Positions 1 through 8,783 of a DNA stretch of 64,000 nucleotides are shown here, piece after piece (the stretch's first letter is position 1; the number at the start of each line of letters is the position of its first letter). The stretch is taken from assembly GCF_003062295.1 (NCBI RefSeq), contig NZ_PYCN01000031.1:1-64000 (forward strand), read 5' to 3'. Below the pieces are notes generated by a model. That model had not been told where the DNA came from, ran no database searches, and worked only from the letters and a program-made list of their open reading frames with translations. Source of the DNA: Bradyrhizobium algeriense (GTDB lineage: Bacteria > Pseudomonadota > Alphaproteobacteria > Rhizobiales > Xanthobacteraceae). Made by a program: the position numbers and the translations under genes.

Positions 1-93
1 ATGCACTATGATCTTGGATACTTCGACCTGGAGCAGAAAACCCTGCAACCCCTCGACAACCCGTTCGGCACGAGGTTGTCACCCATGTCTTAG
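1..93 (+). CDS. IS481-family transposase, C-terminal fragment
   Basis: The frame open from base 1 encodes 30 residues (MHYDLGYFDL... ending NPFGTRLSPMS) and stops at 91-93. The YDLGYFD segment followed by NPFG and a final PMS is how many IS481-type DDE transposases end, so this is read as the last 30 codons of such a gene whose body lies to the left of the window. Only the tail is visible, so neither the intactness of the transposase nor its catalytic residues can be judged. Confidence 0.6.
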   Translation: MHYDLGYFDLEQKTLQPLDNPFGTRLSPMS

Positions 94-128
94 GTACGAC
101 CCGTTACCTATGTCTCCGGGCTGGACAT
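1..128 (+). mobile_element. Right end of an IS481-like insertion sequence (partial)
   Basis: After the transposase stop the sequence continues for about 35 bp to a stretch around 108-128 (ctatgtctccgggctggaca) that resembles the terminal inverted repeat typical of IS481-type elements. The other end is outside the window, so the boundary is approximate. The element stops about 10 bp short of the 3' end of tRNA-Ser. Confidence 0.45.
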
Positions 129-137
129 CGGGGAAGC

Positions 138-227
138 TGGCGGAGAGAGTGGGATTCGAACCCACGGTACGGTTTCCCGCACACACGCTTTCCAAGCGTG
201 CGCCTTAAGCCACTCGGCCATCTCTCC
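138..227 (-). tRNA. tRNA-Ser (anticodon GGA)
   Basis: On the minus strand the gene begins GGAGAGATGGCCGAG, which is the class II serine/leucine start, and its 3' acceptor TCTCTCC pairs with GGAGAGA. The anticodon arm is CACGC-TTGGAAA-GCGTG, giving anticodon GGA (serine). The T arm carries GGTTCGAATCC, and the 3' CCA is encoded (138-140). The long variable arm and 90-nt length fit tRNA-Ser. Confidence 0.97.
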
Positions 228-423
228 GGAGGCCCTCTCTTGAAGGGGCAGGACTGATTTTGCAAGGGAGGCCGGGCGCGGCCGTCAAAATTTCCCCAAT
301 TCATTGAATTTACTTGTCAATTTAGATCGATCCGATACCCGATATCGGCGCTCCGGGAGGCCTTGAACCGGAATCCGGCCACGATCGACGACGATATTGG
401 CGCCGCAATCACTGGAGACTGGC

Positions 424-771
424 ATGATGATCACACGGACGCTCCTGCTATCGGTTCTGATCGCGTCATTTGCGGGGGCTGCGGCCGGCCCGGCGATGGC
501 CCAGGCCTGCACCAAGCAGGGCGTGGACGTGAGCTGTGACGACGGCCGGCGCGGCATCTTTGCGGGCGACTCCATCGTGTGGGCTGACGGCTCGAAATCT
601 CGGCTGGCCTCGCCGCATCCGAGCGTCATCATCGGCAACAAGTCGTCGGTCGTGATCGGTCCCGGCGTCTTTGCCGGCAACGGCAAGGGCGGGCACGTGC
701 CGATGGAAAATCCGAGCGCGCCCAGCAAGGCGCGCTGCCCGGTGCTGGATGGCGTGTCGTATTGTTTTTGA
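424..771 (+). CDS. Small secreted hypothetical protein
   Basis: A 115-residue protein that begins with a clear Sec signal peptide (hydrophobic stretch near residues 5-24, probable cleavage after AMA in GPAMAQA). The mature part has four cysteines, two near the start (CTKQ.., SCDD) and two at the end (RCPV, YCF), which could form disulfides in the periplasm. ATG 424 was chosen because GGAG lies 6 bp upstream (414-417); a second ATG follows at 427. The family is not recognised and no function is proposed. It stands alone between the tRNA and a repeat. Confidence 0.7.
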   Translation: MMITRTLLLSVLIASFAGAAAGPAMAQACTKQGVDVSCDDGRRGIFAGDSIVWADGSKSRLASPHPSVIIGNKSSVVIGPGVFAGNGKGGHVPMENPSAPSKARCPVLDGVSYCF

Positions 772-833
772 GTGATTGTTCAGGCTGAGGCAGCGTCTCA
801 AATCCTGGTGGTGAGGCGCGCGTAGGCGGACGT

Positions 834-945
834 CACCTCTCCCGCTTGCGGGGGGCGAGACGAGCGAAGCTCGCTGTTATATCAGGCAGTTATCCCCGCG
901 GAGAGACCCCCACCCCGGCCCTCCCCCGCAAGCGGGAGAGGGAGC
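834..945. repeat. Dispersed palindromic repeat with CCTCTCCCGC arms
   Basis: Arms cacctctcccgcttgcgggg (from 834) and ccccgcaagcgggagaggg (ending near 942) are inverted copies, each itself a hairpin, separated by about 70 bp. The 287 bp between the secreted protein and otsA hold this element and no credible gene. Related CTCTCCC..GGGAGAG hairpins recur at 34344 and 16885-17031. Confidence 0.7.
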
Positions 946-1058
946 GCACCTTCTTCCGGGAGGGGGAGAGCGCCTTCTTTGTGGTCGCTGTCGAATCCAG
1001 TTTCATCACGCTATGAAGCGCGGCTCCTCGGGATGAGGAGCACCGGAGACCTTCGCGG

Positions 1059-2519
1059 CTAGTGATACCGCGCGCCGTTATTGGTGGCGGAGCGAAGCGG
1101 CCATAGCGCGGGCTCGCTCACCACGGGCGCCAATGCTTCCCTGTCGAGCTGGCATTCGTGCAGCGCGTCGGTGAAGTCGGCGAACCATTGCTGGATCGTA
1201 TGGCCGCGCAGCTTCGCCATCATCGCTTCCCAGCGCATCCGACGTTCGGTCAGCGGCATCGACAGTGCAATCGCGATGGTGCGCGCCATGCCGTCGATAT
1301 CGTGCGGATTGACCAGCAGCGCGGTATCGAGTTCGTTGGCGGCACCGGCGAATTTCGACAGCACGAGCACGCCGGGGTCGACCGGGTTTTGCGCGGCGAC
1401 ATATTCCTTGGCGACGAGATTCATCCCGTCCTGCAGCGGCGTCACCACGCCGACCTGCGCGGCGCGATAGAGGCCCGCAAGCACGGCCTGGCCGTAGCCC
1501 TTGTTGAGATAGCGGATCGGCGTCCAGTCGACTTCGCCATGTACACCGTTGACGTCGCTGACGAGCTTTGCGACCTCGCTCTGCAGGTTGCCATAAGCCT
1601 CGATCGCGCCGCGCGAGGGCGTCGCGATCTGCAGCAGCGACGCCGTGCGCGAAAGCTGCGGATGCAGCGTCCACATCCGGTCGAAAGCCTTGATGCGGTT
1701 GATCAGGCCCTTTGAATAATCCAGCCGATCGACGCCGATCGCGAGCTTCTCGCCGTTCAGGCTGCGCCGCAGCCGCGAAACGTCAGGATGGGTGGACGCC
1801 TTCGCCGCCAACTGGGCGAATTGCTGCGGATCGATGCCGATCGGAAATACCGCGGCGCGCGTTCGGCCGTAGCGTGAAATGACGACGCCGTCATGCACGA
1901 CGAGGCCGAGATCGGACTGCGCGTAAGACAGGAAGTTCTCGCAATCCTCCTCGGTCTGGAAACCGATCAGATCATAGGCCAGCATCGCCTCGATCAGTTC
2001 GCGATGATGCGGCACGCCTGATATCACCGAACGCGCCGGCCACGGCGTATGCAGGAAGAAGCCGATCGGCTGTGTGACGCCGAGATCGCGCAACTCGGCG
2101 CCGAGCGCGAGGAAATGGTAGTCCTGAATCCAGAACGCGGAATCCGTCTTTCGGAATCGCAACAGCGCGCGCGCCATGAAGGCGTTCACTTCGCGATAGC
2201 TGAGATAGTCCTCCTGCGTGGCGCGGATCAGATCGGCGCGCGAATGCAGCGCCGGCCACAACGCGGAATTCGCAAAGCCCTCGTAATAGCCGCCGTAATG
2301 CGCGGCCGGCAGATCCAGCATCGCCAGCGCGCCGACGCCAAGGGCCTCGATTTCGGCAAATGGTTCCTTCAGGTTCCCGTCGCGGACCCGCCCCGAGGAA
2401 CCGACCCAGATCGCGCCCGACTTCTCGACGATCGGCAATAACGCCGCGGCGAGTCCCCCCGTCATGGGTTCGTTGGGTTTTCCGCGCGAAACGCGGTTAG
2501 AAACGACGACGAGGTTCAA
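1059..2519 (-). CDS. otsA: Alpha,alpha-trehalose-6-phosphate synthase
   Basis: Cytosolic GT20 glycosyltransferase that joins UDP-glucose to glucose-6-phosphate to make trehalose-6-phosphate. The 486-residue protein has the family's usual length and landmarks in order: N-terminal SNRVSR and MTGGLAAAL glycine loop (residues 7-27), WIQDYHFL, FFLHTPWP, VDRLDYSKGL and the C-terminal nucleotide-sugar motif DGMNLVAKEYVA followed by LSKFAGAANEL. It lies 197 bp downstream of otsB on the same strand, so it is probably the last gene of an MFS-otsB-otsA unit, although an internal promoter is possible in the gap. Confidence 0.96.
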   Translation of the reverse strand: MNLVVVSNRVSRGKPNEPMTGGLAAALLPIVEKSGAIWVGSSGRVRDGNLKEPFAEIEALGVGALAMLDLPAAHYGGYYEGFANSALWPALHSRADLIRATQEDYLSYREVNAFMARALLRFRKTDSAFWIQDYHFLALGAELRDLGVTQPIGFFLHTPWPARSVISGVPHHRELIEAMLAYDLIGFQTEEDCENFLSYAQSDLGLVVHDGVVISRYGRTRAAVFPIGIDPQQFAQLAAKASTHPDVSRLRRSLNGEKLAIGVDRLDYSKGLINRIKAFDRMWTLHPQLSRTASLLQIATPSRGAIEAYGNLQSEVAKLVSDVNGVHGEVDWTPIRYLNKGYGQAVLAGLYRAAQVGVVTPLQDGMNLVAKEYVAAQNPVDPGVLVLSKFAGAANELDTALLVNPHDIDGMARTIAIALSMPLTERRMRWEAMMAKLRGHTIQQWFADFTDALHECQLDREALAPVVSEPALWPLRSATNNGARYH

Positions 2520-2716
2520 AGGTCCCCTCCCGTTGATGGCGCTCGCGTTAACAACCGTTCATCAATATGGTTCCTGATCACCCTTTCAACGAATTGAAAC
2601 CAAATTCGGGCTGCGGCGTGCAGGAACTCACCGGAACTCACGAAAAATAAATTTTACCGTGAACCTCGGCATCAAGCGTGAGAATCTGTGGTCGAAAGCC
2701 GTCGAGACGACAAACA

Positions 2717-3553
2717 TTATGGCAGTGGTGCGTCCCTTTCGTCATCAAGCAGGTGCGCAAGAAATTCTCTCACGTCGCTTGGTGCATCGAAGTGCCCGGC
2801 CACGCCCTTGGCGCGGCGGCCGACCGAGAAGGCGAGGCCATCGAGGTCAGGCATGATCGCAAACACGGTCTCGTCGGTGACGTCGTCGCCGATGAAGAAC
2901 GGACGGCGGCCCTTGAAAGGTTCGCGTGTCATCAACTCGTGCACGCCGCTCGCCTTGGTGAAGCCGGAATGCTTGATCTCGCAGACGCATTTGCCGGGCA
3001 GCACCTCGATCGGCGCGTTGGGAAGATCGGCCCTGATCAGTGACACCGCGGCATAGATCGCCTTCTCGGCGTGCGGCGCGAGGCGATAATGCAGCGCCAG
3101 CGAATAGCCCTTGTCTTCCAGCAATATTCCCGGGCTGAGCTTTGCGATCGCGGCCAACCGGCGCTTCAATTCCTTGTCCAGTGGCGGCGCATGGGCGTCT
3201 ACTGACTCGCTGTCCGGCTCGATCCGCATCTCGGCGCCATGACCGCCGACGGCCGGGAATTGATCAGGCGCGAAAATCAGGTCGATGTCGTTGAGCGAGC
3301 GTCCGCTGACCAGCGCCAGCGCGCCGTTGGTCCGCACAAGCAGACGATTCAAGGTCTTCGCCAGGCCCGGCGGCACCCAGACTTCGCGCGGCGTCGGCAT
3401 CAGATCGAGCAGCGTGCCGTCGATGTCGAGGAGAATTGCGGTCTCGCTCAGATGCGGCACCAGCGAGCGCGGTACCGGAACGGTCTCCGCTACGGCCTCT
3501 TCTTCACGGACGATATCATCTTCCAATGGCATTTCCAGCAGATCCTCATTCAT
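2717..3553 (-). CDS. otsB: Trehalose-6-phosphate phosphatase
   Basis: HAD-superfamily phosphatase that releases trehalose from trehalose-6-phosphate. The 278-residue protein has HAD motif I as LLDIDGTLLDL (nucleophile Asp at about residue 43), motif II in ALVSGRS and motif IV as GDDVTDE near the C-terminus. An acidic N-terminal extension of about 35 residues precedes the HAD core. It starts 6 bp after the MFS gene stops, which indicates co-transcription, and otsA follows. Confidence 0.95.
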   Translation of the reverse strand: MNEDLLEMPLEDDIVREEEAVAETVPVPRSLVPHLSETAILLDIDGTLLDLMPTPREVWVPPGLAKTLNRLLVRTNGALALVSGRSLNDIDLIFAPDQFPAVGGHGAEMRIEPDSESVDAHAPPLDKELKRRLAAIAKLSPGILLEDKGYSLALHYRLAPHAEKAIYAAVSLIRADLPNAPIEVLPGKCVCEIKHSGFTKASGVHELMTREPFKGRRPFFIGDDVTDETVFAIMPDLDGLAFSVGRRAKGVAGHFDAPSDVREFLAHLLDDERDAPLP

Positions 3554-3559
3554 CTCATC

Positions 3560-5062
3560 CTACTCCACAAATGCAAGCGGCCGTGCGACAGATTCGAGCG
3601 ACTTGCGCTCGGCCGCAATGGCATATTTCCAGGCCACGATGGCGGCCACGATCATCAATGCAGCCCCGAACAGGTAGCCGGCGAAGACGCTGTTGCGCGA
3701 TCCGGTATCGATCAGGGCGCCGAACAGCGCCGGTCCCGCGACGCCGCCAATGCCCGTGCCGATCGCGTAGAACAGCGCAATTGCCAGCGCGCGCACCTCC
3801 AGCGGAAACGTCTCGCTGACGGTGAGATAGGCCGCACTCGCCGCCGGCGAGGCAAAGAAGAAGATCACCATCCAGGCGATGGTCTGGGTCTGCGCCGTCA
3901 GCACGCCGATCGAGAACAGATAGCCCGACAGCGCGAGCAGGACACCCGACACGCCATAGGTGGTCGCGATCATCGTGCGCCGGCCAAGGGTATCGAACAA
4001 CCGTCCGAGCAGCAGCGGTCCGAGGAAATTGCCCGCCGCGAAGGGCAGGATGTACCAGCCGACATCATTTGACGGGATGCCGAAGAAGTCGGTCAGCACC
4101 AGCGCGAAGGTGAAGAAGATGGCGTTGTAGAAAAACGCCTGCGACGCCATCAGCACCAAGCCCACCAGCGAACGCCGCCGGTACCTCGTGAACAATGTAT
4201 GCGCCACTTCTCCGAGCGGCGTGTGGCTGCGCATCTTCAGCCTGATCTTCGGGAAGACCTCATCGGCCGCATGATCCTGATGTCTCGTAGACGCCCTCTC
4301 GATATCGTCGACGATTGCGTGCGCCTCCTCGGGGCGGCCGTGGACCATCAGCCAGCGCGGGCTTTCCGGAATCCACATCCGCATTACGAAAACGATCAGG
4401 CCGAGCGCGGCGCCGATGAAATAGGCCAGCCGCCAGCCGATATCCGGAGCCAGCAGCTTGGGATCGAGCAGCACGATGGCGGCAACCGCGCCGACCGCAG
4501 CCCCGATCCAGAAGCTGCCGTTGATCACCAGATCGGTCCAGCCGCGATAGCGCGCCGGCACCAGTTCCTGGATCGTCGAATTGATCGCGGTATATTCGCC
4601 GCCGATGCCCGCCCCGGTCAGGAAGCGAAACAGCGTGTAACTCGCCACGTTCCACGACAGCGCGGTGGCCGCGGTCGCGGAGAGATAAACGGCGAGCGTA
4701 ATGAAGAACAGTTTCTTGCGCCCGATCCGATCCGTCAGCCAACCGAAACCCAGCGCGCCCAGCACGGCGCCCGCGAGATAGGCGCTGTTGGCGAGACCGA
4801 CATCGAAATTCGAAAACTGCAGCGTCGGGCTCTCCTTCAGCGCGCCCGACAATGCGCCCGCGAGCGTGACTTCCAGTCCGTCGAGGATCCAGGTGATGCC
4901 GAGCGCGGCCACCACGCGGGTATGAAAGCCGCCCCAGCGCAGGCAATCGAGCCGCGCAGGGATACTGGTCTCGACAATGCCCTCGTTATCCTGCTTGGCC
5001 GTTGCGGAAATGGAAGCATTCTCACCCACTGCCGCACCGTCCCGTATCGCTTTCGCAACCAT
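3560..5062 (-). CDS. MFS transporter linked to otsBA
   Basis: A 500-residue major facilitator with 12 predicted helices. The conserved loop 2-3 motif is present as GWLTDRIGRKK and echoed in the second half as GRLFDTLGRRT, and helix 1 carries WILDGLEVTLAG with buried acidic residues, as in sugar or aromatic-acid proton symporters. It is the first gene of a tight unit with otsB (6 bp) and otsA, so a role in moving trehalose, a glucoside or an osmolyte is plausible, but the substrate cannot be read from sequence. The long N-terminal tail (about 40 residues) is cytosolic and low complexity. Confidence 0.88.
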   Translation of the reverse strand: MVAKAIRDGAAVGENASISATAKQDNEGIVETSIPARLDCLRWGGFHTRVVAALGITWILDGLEVTLAGALSGALKESPTLQFSNFDVGLANSAYLAGAVLGALGFGWLTDRIGRKKLFFITLAVYLSATAATALSWNVASYTLFRFLTGAGIGGEYTAINSTIQELVPARYRGWTDLVINGSFWIGAAVGAVAAIVLLDPKLLAPDIGWRLAYFIGAALGLIVFVMRMWIPESPRWLMVHGRPEEAHAIVDDIERASTRHQDHAADEVFPKIRLKMRSHTPLGEVAHTLFTRYRRRSLVGLVLMASQAFFYNAIFFTFALVLTDFFGIPSNDVGWYILPFAAGNFLGPLLLGRLFDTLGRRTMIATTYGVSGVLLALSGYLFSIGVLTAQTQTIAWMVIFFFASPAASAAYLTVSETFPLEVRALAIALFYAIGTGIGGVAGPALFGALIDTGSRNSVFAGYLFGAALMIVAAIVAWKYAIAAERKSLESVARPLAFVE

Positions 5063-5320
5063 CCGATTGGACCAATGAAAAACACCCCGGAACGCCCCAG
5101 CCCCAGGGTTTTCACGTCAAATTGCGGCAAACATGATGCCCGACAGAAAGATAACGCCCTCGGAGGATGGGGGTTCCGCGGGCATTGGGTGGCGAAATTG
5201 CATAGCTATCGCGATGACGCGCGCATGCGGGGTATTCCGTGCGCTACGTCATTGCGAAACGACAAGGGAACCGAACGATCGGGCGACCGTTTTCGGCAAA
5301 AACCGGAAATGGAGTTGACC

Positions 5321-5674
5321 ATGGCCGAACGCCGGAAGACCACACACCCACGGAAGACCGCCGCTCGAAAAAGCAGCCGCACGACAACCGCGAAGAAACC
5401 ATCGCCAAAGCGATGGTCGCAACGGGTAACCCAGGAAAGCGATGCGCTCGATCTGCAGCGCGGTGTCTTCACGCTGACCAGTGCGAAGAAGATCGCGGCG
5501 TCGCTCAAGCGATCCGCAGAGCACAGTACGCGCCGCAAGGCTGGCGCCTATCGCTCGGCGCTGTCGATGCTGACCTTCTATATCAACCGCGCCGGCAAGA
5601 CCTTGCCGAAAACGCGGCGCGCGCGACTGGAACGCGCGAAGGTCGAGCTGAAGCATCAGTTCGGGAGAGAATAA
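5321..5674 (+). CDS. DUF3175 domain protein
   Basis: A 117-residue very basic protein. Residues 1-35 are rich in Lys, Arg and Thr (nucleic-acid-binding-like tail) and the rest is the DUF3175 core: KRWSQRVTQESDALDL, GVFT, KKIAASLKRSAE, and a C-terminal helix ending in RAKVELKHQFGR. ATG 5321 is preferred because GGAG (5311-5314) sits 6 bp upstream; an in-frame ATG at 5309 would remove that spacing. The upstream part of the same frame is only antisense to the MFS gene. It converges on the chemoreceptor gene with 15 bp between stops. The biochemical role is unknown. Confidence 0.85.
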   Translation: MAERRKTTHPRKTAARKSSRTTTAKKPSPKRWSQRVTQESDALDLQRGVFTLTSAKKIAASLKRSAEHSTRRKAGAYRSALSMLTFYINRAGKTLPKTRRARLERAKVELKHQFGRE

Positions 5675-5689
5675 CTCCGTGTCGTCCGA

Positions 5690-7726
5690 TCACGCCGCCC
5701 TGATATTCGCCATGAAGCGGTCGAGCTCTTCGCGCAAACGCGTGCTTTCGCTCGACAGCGTGCGCGCCGAATTGAGCACTTCCTCGGAAGCCGAGCCGGT
5801 TTCGGTCGCGCCGCGATTGACGTGCATGACATTGGTGGCGGCCTCCTGCGTGCCTTGCGCGACGTTCTGGACGCTGCGCGCGATCTCCTGCGTCGCCGAG
5901 CTTTGCTGCTCGACGGCGCTGGCGATCGTCGCGGCGATGTCGGAGATTTTTCCGATGGTGCCGCCGATCTCCTTGATGGCGGCGACCGATTCCTGCGTGG
6001 CACCCTGCATGCCCGAGATGTGATTGGAAATCTCGTCGGTCGCTTTCGCGGTCTGGCTGGCGAGCGATTTGACTTCGGACGCCACCACGGCAAAGCCGCG
6101 GCCGGCATCGCCCGCGCGGGCGGCCTCGATGGTGGCGTTCAGCGCCAGCAGGTTGGTCTGCTCGGCGATCGCGGTGATCAGCTTGACGACGTCGCCGATC
6201 TCCTGCGCGGCGCGCGACAGCTTGCCGATCCGGCCGTCGGTCTGTTCGGCCTGACGGACGGCTGCCTCCGCAATCTGGCTGCTTTCCTTGACGCGCCGCC
6301 CGATCTCGTCGACGGACGCTGATAATTCCTCGGTTGCTGATGCCACCGACTGCATGTTGCTGGAGGCTTCTTCCGAGGCGCCGGCAACCTGGCTCGACAG
6401 GCTCTGGGTGGTTTCAGCCGTCCGCGTCAACGTGCCTGCGGCGGCTTCAAGCTGCACGGCCGACGACGACACGTTGGCGACGATGGCGCCGACCGCGCTC
6501 TCAAATTCGTCGGCGAAGCGAATCAGTTCGGCGCGGCGCGCCTCGCTCGCCGCCTTGTTCTGGGCTTCCTGGGTGGCGGCGTCGCGCTCGGCGCGGGCGA
6601 TGGCCTGCACCTTGAACTCCTCGACTGCACTCGCCATCTCGCCGAGCTCGTCCTTGCGGCCGAGGCCGGGCAGAACAACTTCGAAATTGCCGGCAGCGAG
6701 TTCGCGCATCGCACTGCACATCGCCGTCATCGGCCGGGATATGCCCTTGCCGAGCAGCAGCGCCAGCAGACCGCCAAGCACGAAACCGCCGGCGGCCAGC
6801 ATCAGGATCAGCCGCTCGGTCTCGCCGATGGTCGCGTCCGACTCGGCTTCGAGTCGCTTCTGGTCGGCCAGCAGATCGGACTTCATCGCCGCCGAGCCCT
6901 TGTTGATGGCCGCGGCCGACTCCGTCATTTCCAGGGTCAGTTCGTCGATCTCCTTGGCATTATCGACCAGCTTGGCGAGCGACTTCTGGTATTCCTCCAG
7001 GAGAACCGAGATCTCCTGAACCCCCTCACGAATCTTGTCATTGTTCGCCGGAATCGCCTTTAGCGAGTTGCCGAGAAATTTCAGGCGCGCGAGTGCGCTG
7101 GATGCGACCGTCTTGTCCGAGTTGATGACGAACGTGTTGGCTAATCCGACCACGGCCTGAAATTCATCGGCGACTTTTTTCGCGCTGAAGGTGACCGCCT
7201 GAAGCTCGGATTCATCGGCATTGCTGGGGAGATCGTCGAGCTTGTAATAAAGCGACTGGCCGCTGCGCGTCAGCTGGTTTTGCGCGATCCGGGCGCTCTC
7301 GTCCTTGACGTTGAGGATATCGGCGAAAATCTTGGTGAAGGCGCGGAATTCGCGCTCCAGTTTTGCGACCTGTTCGAGCCGGCCCGGGCTGATGGTGCCC
7401 TTCATCGAGGCGACGATCGCTTCCTTCAGGTTGGCTTCGGCCGCCAGCGCCGCCTTGCCGTCCTCTTCCTTTCCGGTGACCACGAAATAGCGGGCGAGCG
7501 AGCGATAGGAGATCAGTTCGCGATCGATGTCGCGCGACAGATCCGCCTCCTGCACGCTGCGCCGGTAGGAATCCACGCCGGCCGAAACATGTTCGAATCC
7601 GAGATAGGCAAAACCCATGCTGGCGGCCGAAATTGCCAGCACGACGGCAAAGCCGAGCATGATCTTGGCGCGGAACCGCAGGGTTGGGAGCTTGAAGGAC
7701 GAGCCGCCACGTTTCAAAAATCGCAC
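5690..7726 (-). CDS. Methyl-accepting chemotaxis protein
   Basis: A 678-residue inner-membrane chemoreceptor. Order: cytosolic N-terminus, TM1 (about residues 23-45), an all-helical periplasmic sensor of about 260 residues (probably of the helical bimodular type), TM2 (about 305-327), HAMP, then a long coiled-coil signalling domain. The hairpin tip has the conserved EQTNLLALNATIEAARAGD and GFAVVASEVKSLA core that contacts CheA and CheW. No CheB/CheR-tethering pentapeptide is seen at the C-terminus (ends RFMANIRAA). Ligand unknown. No che genes are nearby, so it is an orphan receptor. Confidence 0.95.
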   Translation of the reverse strand: MRFLKRGGSSFKLPTLRFRAKIMLGFAVVLAISAASMGFAYLGFEHVSAGVDSYRRSVQEADLSRDIDRELISYRSLARYFVVTGKEEDGKAALAAEANLKEAIVASMKGTISPGRLEQVAKLEREFRAFTKIFADILNVKDESARIAQNQLTRSGQSLYYKLDDLPSNADESELQAVTFSAKKVADEFQAVVGLANTFVINSDKTVASSALARLKFLGNSLKAIPANNDKIREGVQEISVLLEEYQKSLAKLVDNAKEIDELTLEMTESAAAINKGSAAMKSDLLADQKRLEAESDATIGETERLILMLAAGGFVLGGLLALLLGKGISRPMTAMCSAMRELAAGNFEVVLPGLGRKDELGEMASAVEEFKVQAIARAERDAATQEAQNKAASEARRAELIRFADEFESAVGAIVANVSSSAVQLEAAAGTLTRTAETTQSLSSQVAGASEEASSNMQSVASATEELSASVDEIGRRVKESSQIAEAAVRQAEQTDGRIGKLSRAAQEIGDVVKLITAIAEQTNLLALNATIEAARAGDAGRGFAVVASEVKSLASQTAKATDEISNHISGMQGATQESVAAIKEIGGTIGKISDIAATIASAVEQQSSATQEIARSVQNVAQGTQEAATNVMHVNRGATETGSASEEVLNSARTLSSESTRLREELDRFMANIRAA

Positions 7727-7864
7727 CGCAACCCCCCGTTTTCATTCTGAAAAACAGGCATCGGGAGGCCCAGCCCCCAATCCAGTGCGCAAAGATAAGG
7801 CAGAATGGATAAGGCCGCGTAAATCCGGGCAAAGCTGGCAAGGGTGGAGGCGGTGGCCGTCTCT

Positions 7865-8070
7865 TACCCTCCCCTGGAGGGGTCCGAGACGAGCGGAGCT
7901 CGCTCGTGGGTCGGCACGCATGAGCGTAGCGAAATGCGAGACGGGGTGGGGTGATCTCTCAACTCGGGCACTGTTCGCGAGGAGAGACCTTCACCCCACC
8001 CCGCCGCTCCTTTCAGGAGCGTCGACCCCCGAGCGAGCTTCGCTCGTCCGGACCCCTCCAGGGGAGGGTA
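7865..8070. repeat. Long inverted repeat with ccctcccctggaggggtcc arms
   Basis: The 487-bp gap between the chemoreceptor and the coxS start (both transcribed away from it) is mostly this element. The outer arms taccctcccctggaggggtc (7865-7884) and its reverse complement (8051-8070) match perfectly. Inner sections repeat gagcgagctcgctcgt-type sequence. Nothing in it looks like a gene. Promoters for both flanking genes should lie at its edges. Confidence 0.75.
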
Positions 8071-8213
8071 GGAAAAATTCGCATTGAGAGTCTCTGCACG
8101 CGCGCTTGCCGCGAATGTCATCACAATGATGGGCCACTCCAAAATCCTAGTTGCAAGTTCCCGCTCCCGTGTTTCTAATTGGAATAATTATAAAACATCG
8201 GGAGGTACCACGC

Positions 8214-8699
<486 letters not shown>

Positions 8700-8783
8700 C
8701 AGCCGCCGGCCAGCAATTTCGAATTCAACACCGCGTTTCGAAGGAAATGGCGGGAACAATAACTCCGGTCGGGAGGACAGGAC

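Noticed and set aside
8..208. A 66-codon frame over the tRNA-Ser region
   Set aside because: Its second half is the antisense of the tRNA gene, a well-known false protein call.
4199..5320. N-terminal extension of the DUF3175 frame
   Set aside because: It runs antisense through the MFS gene; the RBS and family core support a start at 5321.
8130..8213. A sigma-54 or sigma-70 promoter before coxS
   Set aside because: AT-rich sequence (aattggaataattataaaac) is present, but no -35/-10 or -24/-12 pair has acceptable spacing.
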